Assembly (NCBI GenBank): GCA_017500745.1
Contig: JAFVYE010000027.1
Location: forward strand, 1-24,265
Length of the DNA stretch: 24,265 nt
From: Clostridia bacterium
GTDB lineage: Bacteria; Bacillota; Clostridia; Christensenellales; CAG-917
Direction: 5' to 3'
Part shown: one piece after another, positions 7,688 through 15,971 of the stretch
Numbering within the stretch: position 1 is the stretch's first letter
How the letters are laid out: each line of letters begins with the position of its first letter
The notes under the pieces: generated by a model
Told to the model about the DNA's origin: nothing
Seen by the model: only the letters and a program-made list of their open reading frames with translations
The model's database searches: none
Program-made: the position numbers and the translations under genes

Positions 7688-8695
7688 TTACAACAAATGC
7701 ACTCCGTGCGCCTCACATTGCTCAATCATGTCATCAGGCCAAAGACTTGCTTGCACCTCGCCTATGTGCGCTTTGCCAAGGATGAGCATGCAAAGACGTG
7801 ATTGTCCAATGCCTCCGCCAATGGTGAGGGGCAACTGCCCAGACACAACTTGCTTGTGATAGTTGTGTTCAAGTCGGTCAAGAGCACCTGCGCTTTCAAG
7901 CTGGCGCACAAGAGCATCGCCGTCTACACGGATGCCCATTGATGACAGCTCCAAGCTTTCATCCAGCACCTTGTCGTAGAACAAAATATCTCCGTTCAAT
8001 GACCAATCATCGTAGTCAGGGGCACGTCCATCATGGGGCTTGCCGTTGCTGAGAGGTGCGCCTATCTTCATCAAAAACACGGTGCCATGCTCTTTTGCCA
8101 CAGCGCTTTCTCTCTCGTGTGCGGTCATGTTTGGATATCTTTGAAGAAGCTCCTCTGTGGTGACAAAAGTCACTTCTCTCTTGAGTTCAACGTCCACGGG
8201 GAAAACCTTTTTTGTTTCCTCAAGAGTGTCGCAGATGGCCCCTACAATCCTTGTGACGATACGCTTCAAAAAGTCCTCGTTGCGCTGTTCACGGCAGATG
8301 ACCATCTCCCAATCCCATTGGTCAACGTAGATTGAGTGGACGTTGTCACAGCTGTCGTCACGGCGAATTGCGTTCATGTCCGTGTACAGCCCTTCGCCAC
8401 ATTGAAAACGATATTTTTTGAGGGCGATACGCTTCCACTTGGCAAGAGAGTGGACAATTTCTGCCTCCACTCCGTCTTGCTCCTTGATGTCAAAACGCAC
8501 GGCTCTTTCAACTCCGTTGAGGTCATCGTTCACACCTGTCTTACTGCGCACGAAAATTGGTGCGGAAACACGCTCAAAGCCAAAGTTCTTGATCAAGTTG
8601 CGTTGGAAGCTGTCCTTGACAAATTTGATGGCCTTTTCTGTGTCTCTAACAGACATGTTGGGCTTGTAGTTGTGAGGAATGTATACTTTGTGCAT
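7688..8695 (-). CDS. asnA: Aspartate--ammonia ligase (asparagine synthetase A)
   Basis: This 335-residue protein matches AsnA, which makes asparagine from aspartate, ammonia and ATP and shares the class II tRNA-synthetase fold. Family signatures are NDDLNGVERAVRFDI, EIVHSLAKWKRIALKKY, the segment GEGLYTDMNAIRRDD, SIYVDQWDWE, DYDDWSLNGDILFY, LSSMGIRVD and a C-terminal GGGIGQSRLCMLIL. Length agrees with the family (about 330). An in-frame TTG at 8716 would add seven residues, but the ATG at 8695 begins at the usual point (MHKVYIPHNYKPN) as in clostridial homologues; neither start has a strong Shine-Dalgarno. It sits between asnS and aspS, so its product asparagine is the direct substrate of the neighbouring AsnRS. 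Confidence 0.96.
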   Translation of the reverse strand: MHKVYIPHNYKPNMSVRDTEKAIKFVKDSFQRNLIKNFGFERVSAPIFVRSKTGVNDDLNGVERAVRFDIKEQDGVEAEIVHSLAKWKRIALKKYRFQCGEGLYTDMNAIRRDDSCDNVHSIYVDQWDWEMVICREQRNEDFLKRIVTRIVGAICDTLEETKKVFPVDVELKREVTFVTTEELLQRYPNMTAHERESAVAKEHGTVFLMKIGAPLSNGKPHDGRAPDYDDWSLNGDILFYDKVLDESLELSSMGIRVDGDALVRQLESAGALDRLEHNYHKQVVSGQLPLTIGGGIGQSRLCMLILGKAHIGEVQASLWPDDMIEQCEAHGVHLL

Positions 8696-8701
8696 ATCTG
8701 T

Positions 8702-8720
8702 CAATTTGCTATGCAAATTG
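8702..8720 (-). other. Hairpin between asnS and asnA
   Basis: A perfect inverted repeat, CAATTTGC/GCAAATTG, with a 3-nt spacer ends 6 nt before the asnA ATG and starts 14 nt after the asnS stop. In the mRNA it would occupy the place where the asnA ribosome binding site should be and also covers the alternative TTG. It could limit asnA translation or act as a 3' stabiliser for asnS. No U-tract follows. Confidence 0.45.
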
Positions 8721-8734
8721 TTTGCTTTGTTTGA

Positions 8735-10123
8735 TTACATCAAGTCGCCGGTTGTTCTTGCATAGAGTTGGACGTCACGGATGTTGGAGATGCCCGTCAC
8801 GTACATCATGATGCGTTCAAGGCCAAGGCCAAATCCGCTGTGAGGCACGCTTCCGTACTTGCGAAGGTCCATATATCCAACGTAATCGTCAAGGTTCATG
8901 TTGCGATCAACCATTGCTTGCTTCAACTTGTCATAGTCTGCCTCTCTCTCGCTGCAACCAATGATTTCGCCAACGCCGGGCACAAGGAGGTCGGTGGCTG
9001 CCACAGTCTTGCCGTCATCGTTTTGTTTCATGTAGAAGCTCTTGATGTGCTTGGGATAGTTGATGACAAACACGGGCTTGTTGAACACCTTTTCGGTGAT
9101 GTATCTTTCGTGCTCGGATTGAAGGTCAAGACCCCATTCCACAGGATAGACAAACTTTTCGCCGCTGTTTTTGAGGATTTCAATGGCTTCGGTGTAGTCA
9201 AGCACCTTAAACTCGCTTTCCACAACTGTGGTGAGCTTGTCACGAAGGCCTGCTTCAAATGCCTTTTCAAAGAAAGCAAGCTCCTCTGCGCACTCGTCAA
9301 GGACTGCCTTGATGATGTACTTGATCATGCTTTCTGCAATGTTGATGATGTCGGGAAGCTTGGCAAATGCCACTTCGGGCTCAACTTGCCAAAACTCCGC
9401 TGCGTGACGAGGAGTGTTGGAGTTTTCTGCACGGAAAGTGGGGCCAAAGGTGTAAATCTTGCCCATTGCCATTGCCGCCACTTCGCCCTCAAGCTGTCCG
9501 CTGACCGTGAGGCCGGCTTTGCGCTTGAAAAAGTCGTTTGCCAAATACTCTGCTTCGTCCTTGGCAACCTTTGCACTTGCATAGTTGTTGGTTGTCACGT
9601 GGAAGATTTCGCCTGCACCCTCGCAGTCACTGCCTGTGATGATGGGAGTGTGGATATATGTATATCCATTTTGTTGGAAGAAGCGATGGATTGCAAAGCT
9701 GAGCTTGCTTCTCACACGGAGCATTGCATTGAACGTGTTGGTTCTCACACGAAGATGGGGAATTGTGCGGAGGAACTCAAGTGAGTGATATTTCTTTTGA
9801 AGAGGATAGTCTTGAGGACAATCGCCAAGAAGCTCAATGCTTCCTGCATTGATTTCGTAATCTCCTTGATTCATTGCAGGGACAACAACGCCTTCAACCA
9901 AAAGTGATGCGCCGTTTTTCAAGCACTTTGCAAGGTCTGCGCCGTCAAACTTTGCCTTGTCAATGACGATTTGAAGATGTCTGAGAGACGTGCCGTCATT
10001 GAGAGCAACAAATGCCATTGTTTTGCTGTCACGGGCGGTGCGTGCCCATCCTGCCACTACTACTTTTTGTCCTTCGTAGTCTTTGCCTTTTGTGAGAATG
10101 TCAATGATGTCAATGTTTTTCAT
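8735..10123 (-). CDS. asnS: Asparagine--tRNA ligase
   Basis: A class II synthetase of 462 residues, close to the usual ~465 of bacterial AsnRS. It attaches asparagine directly to tRNA-Asn. The N-terminal OB-fold (about 15-105) begins VVVAGWARTARDSKTMAFVAL. Motif 1 lies around FFQQNGYTYIHTPIIT, motif 2 reads FRAENSNTPRHAAEFWQVEPE in one continuous segment, and motif 3 is GFGLGLERIMMYVTG near the C-terminus, followed by NIRDVQLYART. AGGAG lies 8 nt upstream of the ATG. It is the first gene of the asnS-asnA-aspS run and is driven by the promoter at 10145-10173. No T-box is present in its short leader. Confidence 0.97.
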   Translation of the reverse strand: MKNIDIIDILTKGKDYEGQKVVVAGWARTARDSKTMAFVALNDGTSLRHLQIVIDKAKFDGADLAKCLKNGASLLVEGVVVPAMNQGDYEINAGSIELLGDCPQDYPLQKKYHSLEFLRTIPHLRVRTNTFNAMLRVRSKLSFAIHRFFQQNGYTYIHTPIITGSDCEGAGEIFHVTTNNYASAKVAKDEAEYLANDFFKRKAGLTVSGQLEGEVAAMAMGKIYTFGPTFRAENSNTPRHAAEFWQVEPEVAFAKLPDIINIAESMIKYIIKAVLDECAEELAFFEKAFEAGLRDKLTTVVESEFKVLDYTEAIEILKNSGEKFVYPVEWGLDLQSEHERYITEKVFNKPVFVINYPKHIKSFYMKQNDDGKTVAATDLLVPGVGEIIGCSEREADYDKLKQAMVDRNMNLDDYVGYMDLRKYGSVPHSGFGLGLERIMMYVTGISNIRDVQLYARTTGDLM

Positions 10124-10144
10124 AAAAAACTCCTATATTTAAGC

Positions 10145-10173
10145 ATTATAATTTTTAATTATAGTTTTGTAAA
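10145..10173 (-). promoter_or_regulatory. Sigma-A promoter of asnS
   Basis: On the minus strand TTTACA (10173-10168) and TATAAT (10150-10145) are separated by 17 nt. Transcription would begin near 10138, leaving a leader of about 15 nt that holds little beyond AGGAG. That length excludes a T-box or riboswitch. It is divergent from the trxB promoter. Confidence 0.8.
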
Positions 10174-10198
10174 GAGATTTTTGCACCAGAGAAAAAAG

Positions 10199-10228
10199 TT
10201 GACTAAATATTGGGTTTCAAGATATACT
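10199..10228 (+). promoter_or_regulatory. Sigma-A promoter of trxB
   Basis: TTGACT (10199-10204) and TATACT (10223-10228) are separated by 18 nt; each box has one mismatch to consensus. Transcription would begin near 10235, about 25 nt upstream of the trxB ATG at 10260. Confidence 0.72.
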
Positions 10229-10259
10229 AAACTCAACAAATTGTGGTTTGAGGTGTGAC

Positions 10260-11156
10260 ATGCACGATCTTATCATTTTAGGTGCCGGCCCCGCAGGCCT
10301 CACCGCAGGAATATACGCTGGCCGTGGCGGGCTTGACGCAGTAATTGTTGAAACCAAGTCCTTTGGCGGTCAAGCATCCATCACTCCAGAGGTTGAAAAC
10401 TATCCCGGAGTGCAGAAAACAGACGGCTTTTCATTGACCTTTACAATGGAGCAACAAGCCCGCTCCTTTGGAGTGGAATTTGTCTATGACAGCGTCACAA
10501 ACGTGGACCTTGACGGCGATGTCAAGGCGGTGACAACTGCCCACAACGGCACCATTGAAGCAAAAGCAATCATAATTGCAACGGGAGCGTCTCCCAAAAA
10601 GCTTGGTCTTGACCAAGAGGACAACCTTGTTGGACAAGGCGTGAGCTACTGTGCAACCTGTGACGGAAGATTTTTCAAGGGCAAGCCCGTAGCAGTTGTG
10701 GGAGGAGGCAATACGGCGGTTGAGGACGCCCTCTACCTCTCTGCTTTTGCCAGCGAAGTGTACCTCATCCACAGAAGAGATACTCTGCGTGCAAGTGCTG
10801 TTTTGAGCGACAAAGTGAAAGCTTCATCCGTAAAAATCTTGTGGGACACCGTTGTCAAAGACTCGGTGGGTGCCCCCCTTGAAAAACTTGTGCTCAACAA
10901 CCTAAAAACAGGAGAGGAAAGCACCATAGACGTCAATGCGGTGTTTGTGGCAGTTGGGCAAAGCCCCGCATCATCCCTCTTTGAAGGCAAGGTTGACATG
11001 GACAACGGATATATACTCGCAGATGAAAATATGGCAACCAACGTAAAAGGCGTGTTTGTGGCAGGCGATGTCAGAAAAACCCCTCTCCGCCAAATCATAA
11101 CCGCTTGTGCAGATGGAGCAATCGCAGCAGAAAGCGTCATCAAATACTTGGCATAA
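10260..11156 (+). CDS. trxB: Thioredoxin reductase (NADPH)
   Basis: A cytoplasmic flavoenzyme of 298 residues that passes electrons from NADPH to thioredoxin. FAD-binding GAGPAG lies at residues 8-13, the redox-active pair Cys131 and Cys134 in CATCDG, NADPH-binding VGGGNTAVEDALYLS near 147-161 with HRRD after it, and a second FAD motif, VFVAGDVR, near the C-terminus. Length (about 300) and the dithiol motif fit low-molecular-weight TrxB rather than ferredoxin-NADP reductase-like relatives that lack CxxC. A TTG at 10248 would add four residues; I prefer the ATG at 10260 because GAGGTG lies 4 nt upstream. It stands alone, divergent from asnS, with its own promoter and terminator. Confidence 0.95.
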   Translation: MHDLIILGAGPAGLTAGIYAGRGGLDAVIVETKSFGGQASITPEVENYPGVQKTDGFSLTFTMEQQARSFGVEFVYDSVTNVDLDGDVKAVTTAHNGTIEAKAIIIATGASPKKLGLDQEDNLVGQGVSYCATCDGRFFKGKPVAVVGGGNTAVEDALYLSAFASEVYLIHRRDTLRASAVLSDKVKASSVKILWDTVVKDSVGAPLEKLVLNNLKTGEESTIDVNAVFVAVGQSPASSLFEGKVDMDNGYILADENMATNVKGVFVAGDVRKTPLRQIITACADGAIAAESVIKYLA

Positions 11157-11164
11157 AAGCAACG

Positions 11165-11197
11165 CAAAAAGCAAAAACGCCCACATGGGCGTTTTTT
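11165..11197. terminator. Bidirectional Rho-independent terminator after trxB
   Basis: A perfect 10-bp stem, AAAAACGCCC/GGGCGTTTTT (11173-11182 and 11187-11196), has an ACAT loop and a T-run on the plus strand. On the minus strand it is followed by TTTTTGCTTTTTG, so it would also end a minus-strand transcript arriving from about 11294. Confidence 0.93.
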
Positions 11198-11294
11198 TCA
11201 TACAAAGGTAAAGGACACCAGATTTTCATCGTTGGTGTCCTCTACTATGATAAGGGGGAAAATTATGAGCTGTTTGTGCAATCTCTTGATTGCT
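11166..11294 (-). ncRNA. Candidate small RNA of about 125 nt
   Basis: A minus-strand promoter candidate at 11300-11328 would start a transcript near 11294. It would contain hairpin GCAATC-AAGA-GATTGC (about 11277-11292), a 9-bp hairpin AGGACACCA/TGGTGTCCT with a 12-nt loop (11212-11241), and end at the terminator at 11165-11197. I do not recognise an RNA family. The opposite strand carries a 13-codon micro-ORF with a good ribosome binding site, so the direction of transcription is uncertain. Confidence 0.3.
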
Positions 11295-11306
11295 CCCACA
11301 TATTAA
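11265..11306 (+). CDS. Possible 13-residue micro-ORF
   Basis: A strong ribosome binding site (AAGGGGG, 11252-11258) lies 6 nt before ATG. The frame MSCLCNLLIAPTY then stops. It is Cys-rich at the start and resembles no protein I can name. A weak promoter candidate (TTTTCA-17-TATGAT) precedes it. It could be a leader peptide or a broken small ORF, but no gene follows on the plus strand. It overlaps the candidate small RNA on the other strand. Confidence 0.25.
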   Translation: MSCLCNLLIAPTY

Positions 11307-11328
11307 CACCAGCAAATTGTGCTGTCAA
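11300..11328 (-). promoter_or_regulatory. Candidate promoter for a small RNA in the trxB-glmM gap
   Basis: On the minus strand TTGACA (11328-11323, full consensus) lies 17 nt from TAATAT (11305-11300, 4 of 6 matches). It sits downstream of glmM in a T/A-rich stretch (11340-11396) and points away from glmM towards the trxB terminator. No coding frame lies downstream before that terminator. Confidence 0.4.
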
Positions 11329-11396
11329 GGGATTTTTGCAAAGTTTTTTCATTTTTTTAAAAATTTTTTCAAAAAAGTTTACAAAACCGCATTTTT

Positions 11397-12686
11397 TTAT
11401 TTGGAATTTGTTTGGTTTTTGTAAGTTTTTGACAGCAGAAATTTTTCAACTATTTTTCCGTATTCTACCCTGCTTTTGTTGTGTTCAACCGTAATTCTAA
11501 TTAGGGATTCTGTGCCACTTGGACGCACTATCAACCTTGCGTTTTCTCCAATTTCTTCCCTTGTTTTTGCAAGGTTTTTTTGAAACTCATCGCTCATATA
11601 GCACTCCATTGGATTTTCTGTTTCTAATGCGTAATTTTCTGTTTTGAATTCACGGACTTTTTTGACGTTTTCACCCAAAACCACCTCCAAAAAGGACAAC
11701 GCGGTCACAATTCCGTCCCCTGTCCATGACTTGTCACCTATGATTAGATGCCCACTTTTTTCTCCACCAAGAAGCAGATTTTTCTCCTTCATTGCCTGCA
11801 AAACGTGCTTATCACCCACGTCTGTGCGCACTAAGGACACCCCTTCTTTTGACAATGCTCGTTCTATTCCGCCATTGGTCATAATCGTGCCAACGACCTC
11901 TTTTATCACTTTGCCCCTTGCGTTTTTGTGCCTTGAAATGTTGTACAGCATTTGATCTCCATCATAAACCCTGCCATCAATGACAGCCATAACCCTGTCG
12001 CCATCCCCATCAAAAGCAAAACCTATGCTGTTGCTTGGCAACTTTTTTGCAAAGTCCTCAACGTACAACGCCCCGCATCTCACGTTGACCTTGTCTCCGT
12101 CATGATCGTTGTTTACGGCGACAACGTCCCCTCCAAGGGTTTCCAAAACGTCTTTGGCTATGTATGAAAAACAGCCGTGGGCCGTGTCAATATATATGGT
12201 TTTGCCAAGACCTGACAAGTTGAGATGATCAAATTGCCCTATGACGTGGCGCTTGTACTCTCTTGCACCCCCGCTCAAAATCTCCACTCTACCGCAGGGA
12301 TTACACGGTGACGGATTGTTGATTTCATCATCAAGTTGATTGTCAAGATGCTCTTCCTCTGCGGGGGACAGCTTTCCACCTTCAACAATCACTTTCAACC
12401 CATTGTACTCTGGAGGATTGTGGGATGCAGTGATCATGACAGCCACCTTGCCGTACTTGGCAAGATAGTGCAATGCAGGAGTGGGCACCACCCCAACCAG
12501 CTTTACTTCTGCCCCTGCACTCAACAGCCCTCTCGCAAGCTCTCTTTCAATGTCAAATGAGGAGGGGCGTGTGTCTCTTGCCACCACAACTTGCCCCATT
12601 TTGCCCAACACAACCCCCAATGGAAACGCCAATGATTTGACCTTGTTGCCCAGCCCTCTGATTCCGTCCGTGCCAAAATATTTCAT
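11397..12686 (-). CDS. glmM: Phosphoglucosamine mutase
   Basis: GlmM converts glucosamine-6-phosphate to glucosamine-1-phosphate on the route to UDP-GlcNAc for peptidoglycan. The 429 residues fit the family (about 445). The N-terminus FGTDGIRG is diagnostic. The phosphorylated catalytic Ser88 lies in TASHNP, the metal loop is DGDGDR, sugar binding is GGEKSGH, and the phosphate-binding loop is RPSGTESLIRI near the C-terminus. It starts at the ATG at 12686, one residue before KYFGTDGIRG; the upstream Shine-Dalgarno is weak (AGTGG). A -10-like TATAGT lies near 12693-12698 without a good -35. The mnmG terminator separates it from the operon upstream. The usual neighbours glmS and cdaA/ybbR are not here. 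Confidence 0.96.
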   Translation of the reverse strand: MKYFGTDGIRGLGNKVKSLAFPLGVVLGKMGQVVVARDTRPSSFDIERELARGLLSAGAEVKLVGVVPTPALHYLAKYGKVAVMITASHNPPEYNGLKVIVEGGKLSPAEEEHLDNQLDDEINNPSPCNPCGRVEILSGGAREYKRHVIGQFDHLNLSGLGKTIYIDTAHGCFSYIAKDVLETLGGDVVAVNNDHDGDKVNVRCGALYVEDFAKKLPSNSIGFAFDGDGDRVMAVIDGRVYDGDQMLYNISRHKNARGKVIKEVVGTIMTNGGIERALSKEGVSLVRTDVGDKHVLQAMKEKNLLLGGEKSGHLIIGDKSWTGDGIVTALSFLEVVLGENVKKVREFKTENYALETENPMECYMSDEFQKNLAKTREEIGENARLIVRPSGTESLIRITVEHNKSRVEYGKIVEKFLLSKTYKNQTNSK

Positions 12687-12740
12687 ACGCCACTATATGT
12701 GCGCCTCTTTGCATTTGCCACAGTTTTTTCAATTTGACAT

Positions 12741-12767
12741 AAAAAAACAAGCAACGTTGGTTGCTTG
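12741..12767 (-). terminator. Rho-independent terminator ending the rpmH-mnmG operon
   Basis: On the minus strand CAAGCAAC-CAAC-GTTGCTTG is followed by seven T. It lies 33 nt after the mnmG stop codon and 55 nt before glmM, so glmM probably has separate transcription. Confidence 0.92.
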
Positions 12768-12799
12768 CAAAATTTTGTTGTTTCATCATTATAAGCAGT

Positions 12800-14644
12800 T
12801 TATCTATTTGTTTTCTGCAGATAAACTATGAGTACTGCGATATCAGCAGGAGAAACACCTGATATGCGTGAGGCCTGTCCAAGATTTAATGGACGCACTT
12901 TGTCAAGCTTTTGACGTGCCTCAATGCGCAATGCTTTGATTGAGAAATAGTCAATGTCCTCTGGGAGAAGTTTGTCCTCAAGACGCTTCTGTTCACGGAC
13001 AATGCCCTCCTCCTTTTCAAGATAACCAGAATATCTGCACTCAATGATGACGCTGTCAAGGGCGGTGTCATCGCAGTCAAATGAAAGAAGCTTTTTCACA
13101 TCACTTGCCACTGCGTTGGGGCGCTTCATAAGATCCTCAATGGTGGGGGTTTTTCTTGACATGGGTTCATCCCATTTGGCAAGAATCTCCTCTGCCAATT
13201 CCTTTTGCACCGTCTTTTTGGCCTCTTTAATGATGAGAGCCATTTGCTCCTTTTTGGCAAGGAGCGCTTGATGTCTTTCCTCGCTGACAATGCCAAGAGC
13301 ATAGCCCTTTTCCGTGAGACGAATATCTGCATTGTCTTGACGGAGCTTGATGCGATGCTCTGCTCTCGCCGTCATCATACGATATGGCTCGTTGGTGCCC
13401 TTTGTCACAAGGTCGTCAATGAGCACGCCAATGTACGCCTCATCTCTGCGAAGGATAAAGGGCTCTTTGCCGTTGATTTTGAGCATGGCGTTGACTCCTG
13501 CCATAAGCCCTTGTGCGCCTGCCTCCTCATAACCGCTGCTTCCGTTGACTTGACCTGCTGCATAAAGGTTTTCAACCGCCTTGGTTTCAAGGGTAGGTTT
13601 CAAGGCAAGAGGATCAATGCAATCGTACTCAATTGCATAGGCGTACTTGGCAAACTTGCAGTTTTCAAGGCCGGGCAACGTACGATACATTTTTTCCTGC
13701 ACGTCGTGAGGCAAACTGCTGGACATGCCTTGAATGTACATCTCGTTGCTGTGCAATCCCTCGGGCTCAACAAATATTTGATGGCGTGATTTGTCCTTGA
13801 ATCGCACCACTTTGTCCTCAATACTGGGGCAATATCTGGGGCCTACGCCACTTATACTGCCGTTGTAGAGGGGGCTACGATGGATGTTGTCAAGGATGAT
13901 CTTGTGAGTTTGCTCGTTGGTGTAGGTGAGATAGCAAGGTTCTTCCTCAAAAACAGACTCTTTTGTCATAAATGAAAATCTGTCCGAGTTTTCGCCAAGC
14001 TGAATTTCCATCTTTGAAAAGTCAATGCTGTCACGATATATTCTTGCAGGGGTGCCCGTTTTGAAACGGCGCATAGGAAGACCCAATTCAACAAGACTAT
14101 CCGTCAATGAATTGGCAGGAGCATATCCACTTGGCCCGCTTGAGAGGACGTAGTCCCCTGTTATGATGCGTCCGTTAAGATACACGCCTGATGCAAGAAC
14201 AACTGCCTTGGCGTGCTCCTCGGTGCCGTCAACAAACTTGACGCCCACCGCCTTGCCATCCTCAACCACAACTTCAGCAACCTCGTTTTCCACCAAAGTG
14301 ATGTTGGGGTTGGCTTGAATTTTTTCAAGCATAATTTCGTGATAGAGATTTTTGTCCTGTTGACCACGGAGTGAAAACACTGCAGGGCCTTTGGCTCGGT
14401 TGAGCATTTTGATTTGCACAAGAGAACTGTCTGCCGTCAAGCCCATTTGTCCGCCAAGAGCGTCAATCTCTCTCACAAGATGACCTTTGGCCGTGCCACC
14501 AATTGCAGGGTTGCAAGCCATATAGGAAACCGTGCCCAAGTCTGTGCAAGCAAGGAGGGCTTGTCCTCTCATACGTGCAACGGCAAAGGCGGATTCAACT
14601 CCGGCATGTCCTGCCCCTACGATGATGACGTCAAATGTTTTCAT
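12800..14644 (-). CDS. mnmG: tRNA uridine-34 carboxymethylaminomethyl-modifying enzyme, FAD subunit
   Basis: MnmG (GidA) pairs with MnmE to place the carboxymethylaminomethyl group on U34 of tRNAs reading NNA/NNG codons. The 614 residues fit the long form (about 620-630). FAD-binding GAGHAG lies at residues 10-15, followed by the family signature SYMACNPAIGGTAKGHLVRE and GPAVFSLRGQQD. The second signature is GQVNGSSGYEEAGAQGLMAG, and the C-terminal helical domain ends PLNLGQASRISGVSPADIAVLIVYL. It starts 1 nt after the mnmE stop codon, indicating coupled translation of the two partners. In many Bacillota rsmG and parAB genes follow; here a terminator follows instead. Confidence 0.97.
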   Translation of the reverse strand: MKTFDVIIVGAGHAGVESAFAVARMRGQALLACTDLGTVSYMACNPAIGGTAKGHLVREIDALGGQMGLTADSSLVQIKMLNRAKGPAVFSLRGQQDKNLYHEIMLEKIQANPNITLVENEVAEVVVEDGKAVGVKFVDGTEEHAKAVVLASGVYLNGRIITGDYVLSSGPSGYAPANSLTDSLVELGLPMRRFKTGTPARIYRDSIDFSKMEIQLGENSDRFSFMTKESVFEEEPCYLTYTNEQTHKIILDNIHRSPLYNGSISGVGPRYCPSIEDKVVRFKDKSRHQIFVEPEGLHSNEMYIQGMSSSLPHDVQEKMYRTLPGLENCKFAKYAYAIEYDCIDPLALKPTLETKAVENLYAAGQVNGSSGYEEAGAQGLMAGVNAMLKINGKEPFILRRDEAYIGVLIDDLVTKGTNEPYRMMTARAEHRIKLRQDNADIRLTEKGYALGIVSEERHQALLAKKEQMALIIKEAKKTVQKELAEEILAKWDEPMSRKTPTIEDLMKRPNAVASDVKKLLSFDCDDTALDSVIIECRYSGYLEKEEGIVREQKRLEDKLLPEDIDYFSIKALRIEARQKLDKVRPLNLGQASRISGVSPADIAVLIVYLQKTNR

Positions 14645-14645
14645 G

Positions 14646-15971
14646 TTATTTGCCTACGCAAAACTTTGTAAATATGCTGTTGACAATGTCCTCTGTGGCG
14701 GTTGCCCCGGTGATTTCGCCAAGACTGCTATATGCCTCTCTCAAATCAATGAGGACACAGTCAATTGTGTCGTTTTTGTGCGCAATCGCATGTTCAATGG
14801 ACAAAATTGCGCTTTTAAGTGCTGATACGTGTCTTTGTGAAGTGATGAGGTCGCCATCGCTCACTCCGCCTTCTTGATATATTGATGCCACGGCAGAGGC
14901 AAGTGCGTCAACGCCTTGTCCACTCATTGCAGACACGGCGTACACGTTGTCTCCATGGGTTTTCACGCTGAAACCTGCCTTGTCACACTTGTTGTAAACG
15001 TAAAAGATTTTGCCATCTGTGTCCAGCTCCTCAGGGGCTGTGTCCTTTGTGCCGTCAAGGACATAGAGAACCACGTCTGCACCTTTGAGGGCTGACTTTG
15101 CCCTTTCAACGCCAATGCTTTCAACAAGGTCATCGCTGTCACGAAGCCCTGCTGTGTCTGTCAAATTGAGCATGACTCCGCCCACTTCTGCACGAGCTGT
15201 CACCGTGTCACGGGTGGTGCCTGCTATGTCTGTGACAATGGCCCTGTTCTCGCCAACAAGAGCGTTGAGTAGTGATGACTTGCCCACGTTGGGTTCTCCT
15301 GCAATGACAACCTCCATGCCGTGTTTTGCAATGCGTCCCATATAAAATGATTGCGCAAGGGCGCGCACGCGTGCAAGAACTTCTGGAAGGGCTTGTTCAA
15401 GAGCGGGCATAATCTCGTCTTCCATTTCATCAGGATAGTCCAGAGATGCTTCAAGGGTGGCAAGGATTGTAAGGAGGTCGTCCATCACTGCGTTGATTTT
15501 GCTTGTAATGCCCCCTTGCATCATGCGATACGCTGCACGGATGCCCGCAGAGGACTCCGCCCCAATCATATCTGCAACTCCCTCTGCATCTGACAAGGAC
15601 ATGCGTCCATTGAGGTAGGCGCGCTTTGTAAACTCTCCCGCCTCAGCCATCACGGCTCCTTTTGAGATGATGGTGGCCACCGCTCCTTGCATTATGCGGA
15701 CACCACCGTGAAGATAAAACTCCACGGTATCCTCTCCTGTAAAGGACTTGTTTTCGGGGAAGAACACGGCATAACCTTTGTCCGCAAAGCCATCGCCAAC
15801 AAAGGTGCCAAAGGTCATTTTGAGGGGGTTTTCAAGGAGAATTTGACCAACACCCTCTCCCTTTTTAAAGAAAACAGCATCGGCTATTTTCCTTGCGTCT
15901 TGTCCTGAGACACGCACGATGCCGATGCCGCCTGCCCCGATAGGGGTTGAAATTGCAACTATTGTTTTCAT
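14646..15971 (-). CDS. mnmE: tRNA uridine-34 modification GTPase
   Basis: MnmE (TrmE/ThdF) is the GTPase partner of MnmG. The 441 residues comprise an N-terminal tetrahydrofolate-binding domain (about 1-118), a helical domain and an inserted Ras-like G domain. The G domain shows G1 GEPNVGKSS, the switch motif DIAGTTRD, G3 DTAGLRD and G4 NKCD. The chain ends FCVGK, the conserved C-terminal CxGK motif with Cys438. The start is fixed by position: its ATG overlaps the jag stop codon by one base (TAATG). The next gene, mnmG, starts 1 nt after its stop. Nothing essential is missing. Confidence 0.97.
   Translation of the reverse strand: MKTIVAISTPIGAGGIGIVRVSGQDARKIADAVFFKKGEGVGQILLENPLKMTFGTFVGDGFADKGYAVFFPENKSFTGEDTVEFYLHGGVRIMQGAVATIISKGAVMAEAGEFTKRAYLNGRMSLSDAEGVADMIGAESSAGIRAAYRMMQGGITSKINAVMDDLLTILATLEASLDYPDEMEDEIMPALEQALPEVLARVRALAQSFYMGRIAKHGMEVVIAGEPNVGKSSLLNALVGENRAIVTDIAGTTRDTVTARAEVGGVMLNLTDTAGLRDSDDLVESIGVERAKSALKGADVVLYVLDGTKDTAPEELDTDGKIFYVYNKCDKAGFSVKTHGDNVYAVSAMSGQGVDALASAVASIYQEGGVSDGDLITSQRHVSALKSAILSIEHAIAHKNDTIDCVLIDLREAYSSLGEITGATATEDIVNSIFTKFCVGK

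Noticed and set aside
8768..9784. Long plus-strand open frame (338 codons) opposite asnS
   Set aside because: It lies wholly antisense to a confident asnS, has no ribosome binding site and no recognisable domain; open antisense frames are common here because of codon use.
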